This document shows, in pieces, positions 43,932 through 53,171 of a DNA stretch of 64,000 nt. The position numbers and the translations under genes are program-made. The stretch covers positions 552,715 through 616,714 of the forward strand of contig NZ_FRAY01000002.1 of assembly GCF_900142475.1 (NCBI RefSeq), given 5' to 3'. How positions within the stretch are numbered: the first letter of the stretch is position 1; each line of letters opens with the position of its first letter. The stretch is from Fibrobacter sp. UWH4. GTDB lineage: Bacteria > Fibrobacterota > Fibrobacteria > Fibrobacterales > Fibrobacteraceae. Under the pieces are notes generated by a model, which was not told the DNA's origin, searched no databases, and saw only the letters and a program-made list of their open reading frames with translations.

Positions 43932-45308
43932 ATGATTAACTTGATTCTTTGTGGCGGTTCGGGCACACGCCTCTGGCCCGTGAGCCGTTCCCTGATGCCC
44001 AAGCAGTTCGCACCGCTCTTTGACGGGCAGTCGCTCTTCCGCAAGACGGTGGTCACCAACTCCGCCGTCTGCGAATCCCAGTTTATCGTTTCTAACGCCG
44101 ACCAGTTTTTCCTCGCGAAGGACCAACTCGAAATGGAAGGCATGACCGGAAGCAAGTTCCTCCTGGAACCCGTGGGCCGCAATACCGCTCCCGCAATCGC
44201 CCTCGCCTGCCTCACCATGGATCCGGAGACCATCGTGCTCGTGTCCCCGTCGGACCACGTGATTCGCAAGAAGGACGAGTACAAGAAGGTTCTCCTCCGT
44301 GCGCAGGAACTCGCCGAGACGGGCAACTTCGTGACCTTCGGCATCACACCAACGAGTCCCGAGACCGGCTACGGCTACATCGAAGCCGCCGGCGAAGACG
44401 TGAAACGTTTCGTGGAAAAGCCCGACCTTGCCACCGCCGAAAAATACCTGCTCTCCGGCAACTTCTACTGGAACAGTGGCATCTTCTGCTTCAAGGCAAA
44501 GACTTTCCTCGCTGAGCTCGGTAAGTATTCTCCGAAAATGCTCGCCACCGCCCAGAAGGCGCTTTCTAACGCGACTGTCGAAGACGGCGAACCCATCCGC
44601 ATCGACCGCGACGACATGATGGCCATCCCGTCGAACTCCATCGACTACGCCGTGATGGAAAAATCGAGCAAGGTGAAGGTGGTCCCGAGCGATATCGGCT
44701 GGAGCGACCTCGGCAGCTTCGACAGCCTTTACAACGAATATCCGCACGACGACAATGGCAACAACGTGAACCCGCGCCACATCGCCGTCGGTTCCAGGAA
44801 TTCCCTCGTGATGGGTAGCCAGCGAGCCATCGCGACAATCGACCTCGACAAGATGCTCATCGTCGACACCCCGGACGCGCTCCTCGTCGCCCCGCTTTCC
44901 AGCAGCCAGAAGGTGAAGAAGGTGGTGGAAGAGCTCAAGCAGCGCGGTTCCGACCTCATCAACGTGCCGCAGACTGTAAGCCGTCCGTGGGGAACGTATT
45001 CCGTGCTTGAATCTACCGAACGCTACAAGATGAAACGCATCGTGGTGAAGCCAGGCAAGCGCCTCAGCCTGCAGAAGCACCTGCACCGTTCCGAGCACTG
45101 GGTGGTCGTAAGCGGTACAGCCACGGTGACCGTCGGCAAGAACGTGTTCTACGTGCGTCCGAACGAATCCACCTACATCCCCGTGGGCGAAGTTCACCGT
45201 CTGCAGAACGAAGGGAAACTTCCACTCGTGATCGTCGAAGTCCAGGTGGGTGAATACACCGGCGAAGACGACATCATCCGCATGGAAGACGACTTCCACA
45301 GAAACTAA
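43932..45308 (+). CDS. manC: mannose-1-phosphate guanylyltransferase / mannose-6-phosphate isomerase
   Basis: 458 residues. The N-terminal pyrophosphorylase domain has GGSGTRLWPVSRSLMPKQF, PSDHVI and FVEKPD. The C-terminal cupin (about residues 340-458) has RPWGTYSVLE, VKPGKRLSLQKHLHRSEHWVVVSG and ESTYIPVGEVHRLQNEG, the bifunctional PMI-GMP type. It supplies GDP-mannose for polysaccharide. AAGGA ribosome site, 17 nt after wza. Confidence 0.94.
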   Translation: MINLILCGGSGTRLWPVSRSLMPKQFAPLFDGQSLFRKTVVTNSAVCESQFIVSNADQFFLAKDQLEMEGMTGSKFLLEPVGRNTAPAIALACLTMDPETIVLVSPSDHVIRKKDEYKKVLLRAQELAETGNFVTFGITPTSPETGYGYIEAAGEDVKRFVEKPDLATAEKYLLSGNFYWNSGIFCFKAKTFLAELGKYSPKMLATAQKALSNATVEDGEPIRIDRDDMMAIPSNSIDYAVMEKSSKVKVVPSDIGWSDLGSFDSLYNEYPHDDNGNNVNPRHIAVGSRNSLVMGSQRAIATIDLDKMLIVDTPDALLVAPLSSSQKVKKVVEELKQRGSDLINVPQTVSRPWGTYSVLESTERYKMKRIVVKPGKRLSLQKHLHRSEHWVVVSGTATVTVGKNVFYVRPNESTYIPVGEVHRLQNEGKLPLVIVEVQVGEYTGEDDIIRMEDDFHRN

Positions 45309-45445
45309 ACCATATTCGGAATCCAGAATTCGGATTTCGGAGTTGAGTAATAATTATATGTCGGACTTGTTCCGGCATTTTTTTATAACCGTCACAGCCC
45401 ACTGTCTACTTCCAACTTCCTACTGTCTACTTCCTACTTCTTGCT
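45308..45445. repeat. intergenic repeats before the alpha/beta hydrolase
   Basis: ATATTCGGAATCCAGAATTC-type blocks (45310-45347) and, after a short spacer, ACTGTCTACTTCCAACTTCC units (45402-45440). Both families recur in other gaps. Confidence 0.65.
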
Positions 45446-45456
45446 ATATTATAATC

Positions 45457-46266
45457 ATGAGCGATTCTCTTGTACAGACCGTCCGTACGGATACTTTTGA
45501 AATGGATTACGCCAGAATCGGTTCTGGCGAAAAGCCGTTAGTCGTCATTCCCGGGATTTCTATCAAGAATCCCCTGAATTTCGCGAACTCCTTTAGCGTA
45601 CCTTACAAGATATTCTTGAACGACTACACGCTCTATTTCTTTGACCGTAAAAAAGAGGCAAAACCCGGTTACACGCTTGAACAAATGGCCGATGACCAGG
45701 TTAACGCCCTCAATTCCATCGGAATCGAAAAGGCCGACATCTTTGGAGTATCGCAAGGTGGCATGATTGCCCAGTACATGGCAATCCGTCATCCGCAAAT
45801 CGTAAACAAGCTGGTTCTCGGTTCATCCACTTCGCACGCGGAACCACTGCAACTAGAAACCATCGGCAAATGGGCGCGTCTAGCCGACACTCATAACGCC
45901 CAGGAACTCGTCGATTCCTTCCTCGACAAATGCTTTAGCGAAAAATTCCTGACGCGTTACCGCAGGGCGCTCAAGGCGATGTACGAAAATGTCTCCGATG
46001 CCGAAATGGATCGTTTTTCCATTTTCGCTCATGCCTGCGACTTTGTCAACACCTACGACGATCTCGGAAAAATCAAGAGCCCGACATTAGTTCTTGGCGC
46101 AGGGAACGATCTCGTGACCACCCCGGAAGCCTCCATCAAGATTGCAGACAAGTTAAAAACCGAAAGTATCCCATACGAATTCTATATGTACGAAGGCTAC
46201 GGTCACGCCGTATTCGATGAACTGAGCGATTACAAGAAACGAATTTTTGAATTCCTGGAAAAGTAA
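45457..46266 (+). CDS. alpha/beta-hydrolase fold protein
   Basis: 269 residues from ATG 45457; the open frame extends upstream only through repeats and the end of manC. Conserved blocks: LVVIPGISIKNP (oxyanion region), DIFGVSQGGMIAQYMA with nucleophile Ser in GxSxG, LVLGAGNDLVTTPEAS (acid), and EGYGHAVFDE (His). Cytoplasmic esterase or hydrolase of unknown substrate. A TATATT box at 45445-45450 sits 6 nt before the ATG with no ribosome site. Confidence 0.85.
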   Translation: MSDSLVQTVRTDTFEMDYARIGSGEKPLVVIPGISIKNPLNFANSFSVPYKIFLNDYTLYFFDRKKEAKPGYTLEQMADDQVNALNSIGIEKADIFGVSQGGMIAQYMAIRHPQIVNKLVLGSSTSHAEPLQLETIGKWARLADTHNAQELVDSFLDKCFSEKFLTRYRRALKAMYENVSDAEMDRFSIFAHACDFVNTYDDLGKIKSPTLVLGAGNDLVTTPEASIKIADKLKTESIPYEFYMYEGYGHAVFDELSDYKKRIFEFLEK

Positions 46267-46284
46267 AAATCAGTTACTTGCCGT

Positions 46285-47343
46285 ATGGAAACTCCCCCAC
46301 AGACCCCCGATGCCAAGCCCCGCTACGCCTTTGTCGATTTGGCCAAGGGCATTTGCATTATGCTGGTGGTTTGGCATCACATCGCTAGCACCTGGGGAAT
46401 CGAAAGCTACCCGCTCAAGGAAACCGTATCGCTTTTCCGCATGCCTCTCTACTTTTTCCTGTCGGGACTTTTCTTCAAGGAATACGCAGGTTTCTTTGAC
46501 TTTTGTCGACGCAAGGTGAACAAGCTTCTCATTCCGTTCGCCTTCTTTTTTGTGACTCTTTCTTGCCTATTGCCCTTTGCACTGCATTACCTGCATCTGC
46601 GGGCAAATCCAGGCGCGAGTGTCTGGTATTCGTTCTTTTGGAAACAGACATTTCCGAATATCCCCGTATGGTTCTTGCTAAGCCTATTCTGGACGAACCT
46701 GATCTTTTACGGTTTACACCTCGTCGTAAAAAAAATAGTGGCGAAAAAATTTCCGAAGCACACCACGGCATCGCTCGTCAGTTTATCCGTCATATTGGGC
46801 CTAGTCGGTTTCTTCCTCGGGCGAAACGGCATCAAGCTTCCGATGTTCCTCGCCTCTTCACTCACGGCAATTCCCTACTTTTGTGCAGGACACGTGGCTT
46901 TCCGCTACACGAAAATTCTGGCGCCGAACCGACTGGACCGTTGGAACATTCCCTTTGCTCTCTTACTCTTTGGAATCACCCTCGCACTTTCCTTTAACGC
47001 CCCGCCGGAATCCGTCAGCTATGTCAGCAACCGCTACTGGTTCCCGATATGGAACATATACCTATGCGGGCTCCTGGGCACCATCGCCGTTCTACTGCTA
47101 TCCAAGGCCATCGGGAAAATTCCACTCGTTTCCTACTTCGGTCGCTATTCCATCATGATCCTGGTGACGCACGGTTGGGTCCAATGGGGAATCATTAAGT
47201 TTTTGCAGGAAAATCACGTGCATTGGCCGAGGCCTGTGGCGCTTGCTTTTGTCTTTGTGACGACCATGCTCCTGTACTTGGGCATTATACCGCTCATGAA
47301 GCGCTTCTTACCTCACGTGACCGCACAGAAAGACGTTATTTAA
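46285..47343 (+). CDS. acyltransferase family 3 membrane protein
   Basis: 352 residues, about ten membrane helices. The N-terminal block FVDLAKGICIMLVVWHHIAS holds the conserved His of acyltransferase-3 enzymes; LFRMPLYFFLSGLFFKEY is the second family block (R.PLFFF.SG.F). Such proteins O-acetylate surface polysaccharide or peptidoglycan using a cytoplasmic acyl donor. Its position after the capsule genes suggests polysaccharide acylation, but that is inference. Confidence 0.85.
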   Translation: METPPQTPDAKPRYAFVDLAKGICIMLVVWHHIASTWGIESYPLKETVSLFRMPLYFFLSGLFFKEYAGFFDFCRRKVNKLLIPFAFFFVTLSCLLPFALHYLHLRANPGASVWYSFFWKQTFPNIPVWFLLSLFWTNLIFYGLHLVVKKIVAKKFPKHTTASLVSLSVILGLVGFFLGRNGIKLPMFLASSLTAIPYFCAGHVAFRYTKILAPNRLDRWNIPFALLLFGITLALSFNAPPESVSYVSNRYWFPIWNIYLCGLLGTIAVLLLSKAIGKIPLVSYFGRYSIMILVTHGWVQWGIIKFLQENHVHWPRPVALAFVFVTTMLLYLGIIPLMKRFLPHVTAQKDVI

Positions 47344-47465
47344 TTCGGAATTCGGATTTCAGAATTCGGAGTTCAGAATTCAGATTTCTGAATTCGGAGT
47401 TCAGAATTCAGATTTTCTTTTGACTCACTTCCTACTGTCTACTGCCTACTGTCTACCGTCTACTC
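47343..47465. repeat. intergenic repeats before batA
   Basis: Six or more near-copies of TTCGGAGTTCAGAATTC (47343-47414), then CTACTGTCTACTGCC-type units (47428-47464). Confidence 0.7.
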
Positions 47466-47495
47466 CTCATTCTAGCTTTTTTCGCCGCATTTTTG

Positions 47496-47501
47496 TATAT
47501 T
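47496..47501 (+). promoter_or_regulatory. -10-like box TATATT before the vWA gene pair
   Basis: TATATT in the context TTTTTGTATATTCACCG; 42 nt before ATG 47544. Context shared with boxes at 8335 and 61206. Confidence 0.4.
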
Positions 47502-47543
47502 CACCGTTGTAAAATTTGATTTTTTGCGTATTTCGGAGATTTT

Positions 47544-48647
47544 ATGGATATTGGTGCGCTGCATTTTCAGAATCCCGAGGCCTTCTGGCTCTTACTTTTA
47601 GTCCCTGTTTTAGTCGGCTGGTACATCTACCGTGAACACCGCCGCAAGAGTACCATCAAGTTTCCGGCACTCTCGATTGCAAAGCGCGCTGTCCCGAGCA
47701 GACGCGTCCGTTTTCGCCATATCGTGCCGATTTTACGCCTCGCCGCACTCATCTGCTTTGTCGTGGCGCTTGCCCGCCCGCAGAACGCCATGGAAGTGGA
47801 ATACACGTCGACCGACGGCGTCGACATCATGCTCGCGCTCGACGTTTCGGGATCCATGGGCACGCTCGACATGCTCACGCGTATGGAACAGGCGAAGCTC
47901 GGTGTCATGAATGCAGAACGCATCCTGAAATCCGGCGACTACTGGAAATATAGTCGCTTGGGTTATGCCCAGCAAGTGATTGCAGACTTTATCCAGAAAC
48001 GCCACAGCGACCGAATTGGGCTTTCTGCCTTTGGTGCACGCTCGATTACGCAGTGCCCGCTGACGCTCGATTACGGATCCCTCCTTGAAATTCTGAAAGC
48101 GACCGATGACCTTGCCCGCGATTCCATTATGGGTAGCCGCACGGCCATTGGAGACGGTCTTATGAATTCCCTTGCGCGTTTGCAAAAGTCCGAAGCCAAG
48201 TCTAAAGTAGTGGTTCTCCTGACCGATGGTCGCGATAACGCTAGCGTGGTGCCGCCGATGCGTGCCGCAGACGTAGCGCAGTCGCTGGGAGTCAAGGTCT
48301 ACACGGTTGGCGTGGGTAAAAGGAACGGCAAGATTCTCGCCTTCCAGCAGAATCCGTGGACAGGCGATATTTCTTGGGGCGAACGCGATATCACTCCCGA
48401 AGAGGGCATCGACGAAGGCGTATTGAAAGCCGTGGCACAAAAGACCGGTGGGCGTTTCTACCGCGCCGAGAACAAGGAAGAACTCGAGAAAATCTATTCC
48501 GAAATCGATGAACTCGAAAAGACCGAAATTGAAACGGTCGCCTACGCCCGCTACGCCGAAAAATTCTACCCGTGGCTCCTGGTGGGCGCCCTGCTGATTT
48601 TACTTGAATTGTTGCTTGCGAATACGCGCTTTGTGCGCATCCCGTAA
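47544..48647 (+). CDS. batA: von Willebrand factor A domain protein (BatA type)
   Basis: 367 residues. Two N-terminal membrane helices (10-28, 58-78), then a vWA domain with the MIDAS motif DVSGSMG (about residue 95), later MIDAS residues in RTAIGDGL and LLTDGRDN, and a C-terminal membrane helix (330-350). Members of the Bat operon (aerotolerance, first described in Bacteroides) face the periplasm. The usual moxR and DUF58 neighbours are not in the window. Confidence 0.88.
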   Translation: MDIGALHFQNPEAFWLLLLVPVLVGWYIYREHRRKSTIKFPALSIAKRAVPSRRVRFRHIVPILRLAALICFVVALARPQNAMEVEYTSTDGVDIMLALDVSGSMGTLDMLTRMEQAKLGVMNAERILKSGDYWKYSRLGYAQQVIADFIQKRHSDRIGLSAFGARSITQCPLTLDYGSLLEILKATDDLARDSIMGSRTAIGDGLMNSLARLQKSEAKSKVVVLLTDGRDNASVVPPMRAADVAQSLGVKVYTVGVGKRNGKILAFQQNPWTGDISWGERDITPEEGIDEGVLKAVAQKTGGRFYRAENKEELEKIYSEIDELEKTEIETVAYARYAEKFYPWLLVGALLILLELLLANTRFVRIP

Positions 48648-48659
48648 TGGAGGCTTTAG

Positions 48660-49688
48660 ATGCGATTTGCTGAACCGATGTTCTTGTGGGGCCTACTTAC
48701 GCTCCCTCTGTTTGCGCTCCTTTTTGCGTATGCCTATCACCGTCGCAAAAAGTTGGCAGCCAGATTCGTTTCGCTTTCGATGTTACCTAAGCTTTCGACT
48801 TCGGTGTCGCCTTGGCGGCGCCTGGCGAAAGTAACCCTCTTGCTTTTTGCAATCGCATTCCTGTTCGTTGCGTTGGCGCGACCGCAATGGGGTCGCAAGA
48901 TGGAGCACATTGAACGCCGCGGTCTTGACCTGGTACTGTTGCAGGACATTTCACTTTCGATGCTCGCCGAAGACGTGAAGCCGAACCGCCTTACCCGTAG
49001 CCGCCACGAAATTTCTTCGTTTCTGGAATCGCTTTCGGGCGACCGCGTTGGCCTCGTGGCATTCTCCGGAGAAGCTCAGGTGATGGTGCCACTCACCCTC
49101 GATTACGGCACCGTGCAGATGATGCTCCGAGAACTCACTCCGGGCTGGCTCATGCCGGGAACGAATCTGGAAAAGGCTATCCGCAAGGGGATGGACCTGT
49201 ACCGTAATTCCGGAAGCGCCGGGCAATACTCCGTGATGATCTTGATGAGCGACGGAGAAGAACTCGAAGCCGCCGCCGTCAACGCCGCGAAAGAAGCCGC
49301 CGAGATGGGAATTCGCATCTACACCATCGGTATCGGCTCCCGCGAAGGCGTGCCTATTCCGGTGCCCTCCAAGAACGGCGAAATTGCCTACAAGAAGGAC
49401 TTGCAAGGGAACATTGTCACGACCCGTCTTGAAGACGGAACACTACAGGAAATCGCAAGCGCAACCGGCGGACTCTACTTTTACGCAAGCCCGGGAGAAT
49501 TCCAGTTGCAAAAGGTGCTGACAGAAATCGCAAGTCTCGAAAAGAAGGAACAGGCTTCCGACCGTATGGAAAACTACCAGGACCGTTACCAGATTTTCCT
49601 TGGCCTTGCCGCGCTTCTGTTCCTGATTGAAGCGCTCGTGTCCGAAAGGGGCCGAAAGCGTCGCGTTGGAGCCGGCCGGTTTAGCTAA
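48660..49688 (+). CDS. batB: von Willebrand factor A domain protein (BatB type)
   Basis: 342 residues, 12 nt after batA. Same plan: two membrane helices, vWA domain with DISLSML as MIDAS, GTNLEKAI and LMSDGEELE, and a terminal membrane helix followed by a basic end (RGRKRRVGAG). It pairs with BatA in the inner membrane. An inverted repeat GGTAAAA/TTTTACC (49690-49707) follows the stop without a U-tract. Confidence 0.87.
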   Translation: MRFAEPMFLWGLLTLPLFALLFAYAYHRRKKLAARFVSLSMLPKLSTSVSPWRRLAKVTLLLFAIAFLFVALARPQWGRKMEHIERRGLDLVLLQDISLSMLAEDVKPNRLTRSRHEISSFLESLSGDRVGLVAFSGEAQVMVPLTLDYGTVQMMLRELTPGWLMPGTNLEKAIRKGMDLYRNSGSAGQYSVMILMSDGEELEAAAVNAAKEAAEMGIRIYTIGIGSREGVPIPVPSKNGEIAYKKDLQGNIVTTRLEDGTLQEIASATGGLYFYASPGEFQLQKVLTEIASLEKKEQASDRMENYQDRYQIFLGLAALLFLIEALVSERGRKRRVGAGRFS

Positions 49689-49689
49689 A

Positions 49690-49948
49690 GGTAAAATATT
49701 TTTACCATGTGTTTGCACGCTATTTGCACACTTGCTTAAAATGCAAAAATCTTTTTAGGTGCGATTCTATTTCTTTTTTGCTATTATTCCAATATGGTGT
49801 AAAAAAATAGGGTAGATTTTCCCCAATCACCCTGCTTGAATAGGTTTGTTTGGTTTTTGTTCATCCATTTTTACACAAAAAATCACTATTTTGCGGGTGA
49901 TTAAAGTAAATTTCGGATGAAAAGAAAAAGTCAACCAACGGAGTCTTT
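49690..49948. other. A/T-rich intergenic region upstream of the DUF4956 gene
   Basis: Contains the inverted repeat GGTAAAA...TTTTACC (49690-49707), several T-runs and no supportable gene. A box CTATTTTGC (49888-49896) with CGGAG ribosome site near 49940 likely drives the DUF4956 gene. Confidence 0.4.
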
Positions 49949-50632
49949 ATGCTCGACCTTTTAGCCGTCCAGTCCGGCACCGCCAATGCCACCCTTATCA
50001 CATTGGCGTACACCTTGATTCTCACGTTTATCCTGTCCTCGGTCATTGCCTGGACCTACGAAAAGACCTTCCTCGGACTTTCGTACTCCCGCAACTTCGT
50101 GCAAGCAATCGTGCTCAGCGCAGTAGTCGCCGCAACGGTGATGCAGGCTATCGGAGACAATGTCGGACGAGGCCTCGGTATGATGGGTGCTCTATCGGTG
50201 GTTCGCTTTAGAACGAGCTTCAAGGATCCCCGCGACATTATGTTCGTGTTCGCCTCGCTCGGCGCCGGTATCGGATGCGGTGTGTACGCATGGGGTGCCG
50301 CAGCGGGCGGTACGGTCGCCTTCTGCCTCGTCGCGTTCCTGCTTTCCCGCACGGGTCTCGGAACCAAGCACTTCTTTGACGGTATGCTCCGTTTCGCCCT
50401 TCCGAACGAACCCAAGGTACGCGGTCAGATCGAAGACATTATGAAGTCCAGCCTCAAGACCTTCATCTTGATTACGATGCGCGAAGTTGATGGCGGAGCA
50501 AGACTGGATGTCGCCTATCAGATTCGCCTGCGCGCGACAAAGCCCGCGGCAGAAATCCTGAGCGAACTTTCTAAGATCGAAGGCATCTCGGACGTACAGT
50601 TCATGATGCAGGACGCCACGACGGAAATGTAG
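49949..50632 (+). CDS. DUF4956-family membrane protein
   Basis: 227 residues. Four membrane helices in the first 135 residues and the block MMGALSVVRFRTSFKDPRDIMFVFASLGAGIGCG, which is diagnostic of DUF4956; a soluble C-terminal domain follows (FILITMREVDGGARLDVAYQI). DUF4956 genes are often next to VTC-domain and CotH genes, as here with the VTC gene 2.5 kb downstream. Function unknown; a transporter or polymer-synthesis partner is plausible. CGGAG ribosome site. Confidence 0.88.
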   Translation: MLDLLAVQSGTANATLITLAYTLILTFILSSVIAWTYEKTFLGLSYSRNFVQAIVLSAVVAATVMQAIGDNVGRGLGMMGALSVVRFRTSFKDPRDIMFVFASLGAGIGCGVYAWGAAAGGTVAFCLVAFLLSRTGLGTKHFFDGMLRFALPNEPKVRGQIEDIMKSSLKTFILITMREVDGGARLDVAYQIRLRATKPAAEILSELSKIEGISDVQFMMQDATTEM

Positions 50633-50641
50633 GGAGTAAAT

Positions 50642-51706
50642 ATGAGCAAGCTTGAAGATTTGATTGACAACTTCTGGAACACCCACAAGAACAACGCGGG
50701 CGTTGCCTACCTTTACGGTCATAAGCTCTCTATCGCCTGGGTTCTCTGCGTCATTATCGCCATTATTCTTGGCGTTATTTACCAGGGCAAGATCGCCACT
50801 TTCCAGGGCATTGCCGAAGCGACCGAAACCACGATTAGTCTCCCGAGCCCGACTGAAGTGGTCAAGATTCACGTGATGCCCGGACAGTCGATCCAGCCCG
50901 GCGACACCATCGTAGAACTCAACCGTCCGGACCTCACCCTCCGCATCGCAGAACTCACCCGCGAATTGGACGCCAGCGAAGGCCGCAGCAACCTTTCCGC
51001 TGCGGACATCGATCAGAAGGTGGCCGCTGTCAAGGCAGACCTCGCTACCAAGACGCTCACACTCAAGTCCGAAATCAACCGTCTCGAAACGGAATACAAA
51101 AAGAACAAGGAAATTGCCTCCAAGCTCAAGAGCCTCCAGGGATCCAACGCCAATAGCGACGGGAACGACGCCATGGCCATGCAGATCAAGAACCTGAAGA
51201 ACGAACTCGCCGTCGCAAACGCCAACGCGAATGAACAGATCAAGCTTCTCAGGAGCAGCAACCGACTGCAGAAGGATGCGGGCAAGAGCGAAGCCGAAAA
51301 CCTGAAAAAGGAACTCGAGGAACTCCAGAAACAACAGGAAGAACTGGTCCAGATTGCCAAGGAAAACTGGGTCGTCGGTTCCGTGAACGTCCACGACGGA
51401 GAAAAGGTTTCGAGTTTCGCCCCGATTATCACCCTCACCCACAAATCCCCGACGCTTGTCCGCGGCTACATCCACGAAAGAATGTACCAGCGTATGGATA
51501 TCGGGGAAACAGTGAAGGTCAAGACCCTGAGTGGAACCGGCAAGCCCGTCAAGGGCAAGATTGTCGGTCTTTCGAGCCGCATCGTGGAATTCCCGGTACG
51601 CATGTGGAAAATGCCGGAAATGCCTATTCACGGCCGCGAAGTCATCATTACGATTCCCGCCGAAAATCCGTTCCTCCTGGGAGAAATGGTCACTATTTCG
51701 GAATAG
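50642..51706 (+). CDS. HlyD-like membrane-fusion (adaptor) protein
   Basis: 354 residues. One N-terminal membrane helix (LSIAWVLCVIIAIILGVIYQG), a lipoyl-like half (IHVMPGQSIQPGDTIVELN), a long coiled-coil hairpin (about residues 95-235) and a beta-barrel/RND_mfp part (GYIHERMYQRMDIGETVKVKT). It should bridge an inner-membrane component to an outer-membrane duct. The partners in this cluster are the DUF4956 protein (9 nt upstream) and a TolC-like protein downstream. Confidence 0.85.
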   Translation: MSKLEDLIDNFWNTHKNNAGVAYLYGHKLSIAWVLCVIIAIILGVIYQGKIATFQGIAEATETTISLPSPTEVVKIHVMPGQSIQPGDTIVELNRPDLTLRIAELTRELDASEGRSNLSAADIDQKVAAVKADLATKTLTLKSEINRLETEYKKNKEIASKLKSLQGSNANSDGNDAMAMQIKNLKNELAVANANANEQIKLLRSSNRLQKDAGKSEAENLKKELEELQKQQEELVQIAKENWVVGSVNVHDGEKVSSFAPIITLTHKSPTLVRGYIHERMYQRMDIGETVKVKTLSGTGKPVKGKIVGLSSRIVEFPVRMWKMPEMPIHGREVIITIPAENPFLLGEMVTISE

Positions 51707-51752
51707 TTTAAGTCTTTGCGAGGCAACTGCGATCGTTCGAAATTATAAGTAA

Positions 51753-51787
51753 CGTCATTGCGAGGGGCAAAGCCCCGAAGCAATCTC
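51753..51787. repeat. palindromic repeat of the CGTCATTGCGA / GAAGCAATCT family
   Basis: CGTCATTGCGAGGGGC and GCCCCGAAGCAATCT flank AAA; the arms pair as a hairpin. Intergenic copy, 16 nt before the TolC-like start. Sister copies are at 57522-57554 (and a half copy 57498-57511), 62086-62121 and 62251-62280. Confidence 0.85.
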
Positions 51788-51802
51788 TAGATAAAGGTTT
51801 AT

Positions 51803-53170
51803 ATGAAAAAGTGTGGATATGTCTTTTTGCTTCTGGCCGCTCCGCTGCTTGCCGCTCCCCTCACCTGGGAGACGCTGATCAAGTCCGCCGACGACGATTT
51901 GCGCTACCAGTCTTCCAAGAAGCGCACGAACATCGCCACGTCGCGCAACACCAAGCTTTGGGACAAGATGGAGTTGCGCTACAAGCTCGACGGTTTTAGC
52001 TTTGCGAGCCACGATTTTGAACTCCGCATGACTCCGAAGGCTTTTGGCGAGGGCTCCGCCGATCGCGCCCATTACGAAGCGCAGATGGTGTATGCTAATG
52101 CCCAGCTGGCCGAAGACCGCGGCATATTGCTCTACGACCGCTACGAACGTGCAATTCATTATCTGATGCGTCAGCGAATCAACAGACTGAACAAGGAACT
52201 TTACCAGGTCAATTCCGACCGTATCGAAGTCCTGCACATGAAAGCGGGTTCGGCCACGTTCAATCCGCAGGACCTGATGTCCGCTCTCGAAAAGGAAGCG
52301 ACTATCCGTGCGGCCCTCATTAGCGATTCCAATTCGCTCCAGAATTCCGAGAAGAAACTCCGCCGCTGGATTCCCGATTTTGACGGCATCGAACTGGATT
52401 CTTCCTGGCTCCCGTCCATGGAAGAAATTGAGTCCCAGCTTTCGGGCGGAATCGAAGTGAACGACAATTACCCGCAGATTGCAATGGCGAAGGGCAAGAT
52501 GGAATCCGAAAAGGCTCGCGCCAAACAGGATGTCGCCAGCCGCCGCGACTACATTACGCATATCGGCATCGGCTACTCGATGAAGATCGAATCGCTGATG
52601 GAAAAGTACAAGGACCTGGATGCAGGAGACGTCGCCTACGAATACAACGAGTACATGGACGACTACCTTGAAAAGTATCCGGATGCCACTGCGGACGACT
52701 CCCGCACCATCCGCAAACTCGTCGCTGACAAGGACAGTCGAAAGACCAGCGACAAGTTCTACGCGACTCTCGGCATCAAGCTTCCGTTCTTTGACAGCAA
52801 CAAGGACAACGACTTGCGCAACCAGGTCGCCGACCTTGATGCAGAAGGCGACTATATGGCCAAGGCCCGCGACGTGAACGTGAAGGTCAACCGCCTTGTA
52901 GAACAAGTTAACAGCTACCTAGCCCAAAGGAAAGTCCAGAAGGACTTTGCCGACAAGGTCAAGGCCGGAAACATCTTTGAGCAGTTCGCCAAGGATGCCG
53001 GATCCGAGCCGTTACTCCTGTTGCGCGCCCGCGAAAGTGCCCTTGAAAGCGAACTGAACGCCGCCAAGCTCGAAACGACCATCTACGACCTTTACCTGGA
53101 ACTGCTCCAATACGCAGGAAAACTCTCCAAGGAAGGCGTGCAGAACCACCTGGTAGGGGGACTTAAGTAA
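51803..53170 (+). CDS. TolC-like outer-membrane protein
   Basis: 455 residues with a Sec signal peptide ending near LLAAPL. Long helices at about 90-150, 155-185, 230-260 and 350-430, with repeat-like organisation, fit an outer-membrane efflux protein; sequence signatures are weaker than in the copies at 13497 and 55798. An acidic insertion lies at about residues 270-315 (DLDAGDVAYEYNEYMDDYLEKYPDATADD). Positioned between the HlyD-like and VTC genes. Confidence 0.75.
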   Translation: MKKCGYVFLLLAAPLLAAPLTWETLIKSADDDLRYQSSKKRTNIATSRNTKLWDKMELRYKLDGFSFASHDFELRMTPKAFGEGSADRAHYEAQMVYANAQLAEDRGILLYDRYERAIHYLMRQRINRLNKELYQVNSDRIEVLHMKAGSATFNPQDLMSALEKEATIRAALISDSNSLQNSEKKLRRWIPDFDGIELDSSWLPSMEEIESQLSGGIEVNDNYPQIAMAKGKMESEKARAKQDVASRRDYITHIGIGYSMKIESLMEKYKDLDAGDVAYEYNEYMDDYLEKYPDATADDSRTIRKLVADKDSRKTSDKFYATLGIKLPFFDSNKDNDLRNQVADLDAEGDYMAKARDVNVKVNRLVEQVNSYLAQRKVQKDFADKVKAGNIFEQFAKDAGSEPLLLLRARESALESELNAAKLETTIYDLYLELLQYAGKLSKEGVQNHLVGGLK

Positions 53171-53171
53171 T

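Noticed and set aside
43881..45299. 472-residue minus-strand frame opposite manC
   Set aside because: Shadow of manC; no family features.
50192..51631. 479-residue minus-strand frame over the DUF4956 and HlyD genes
   Set aside because: It runs across two real genes on the other strand and has no domain.
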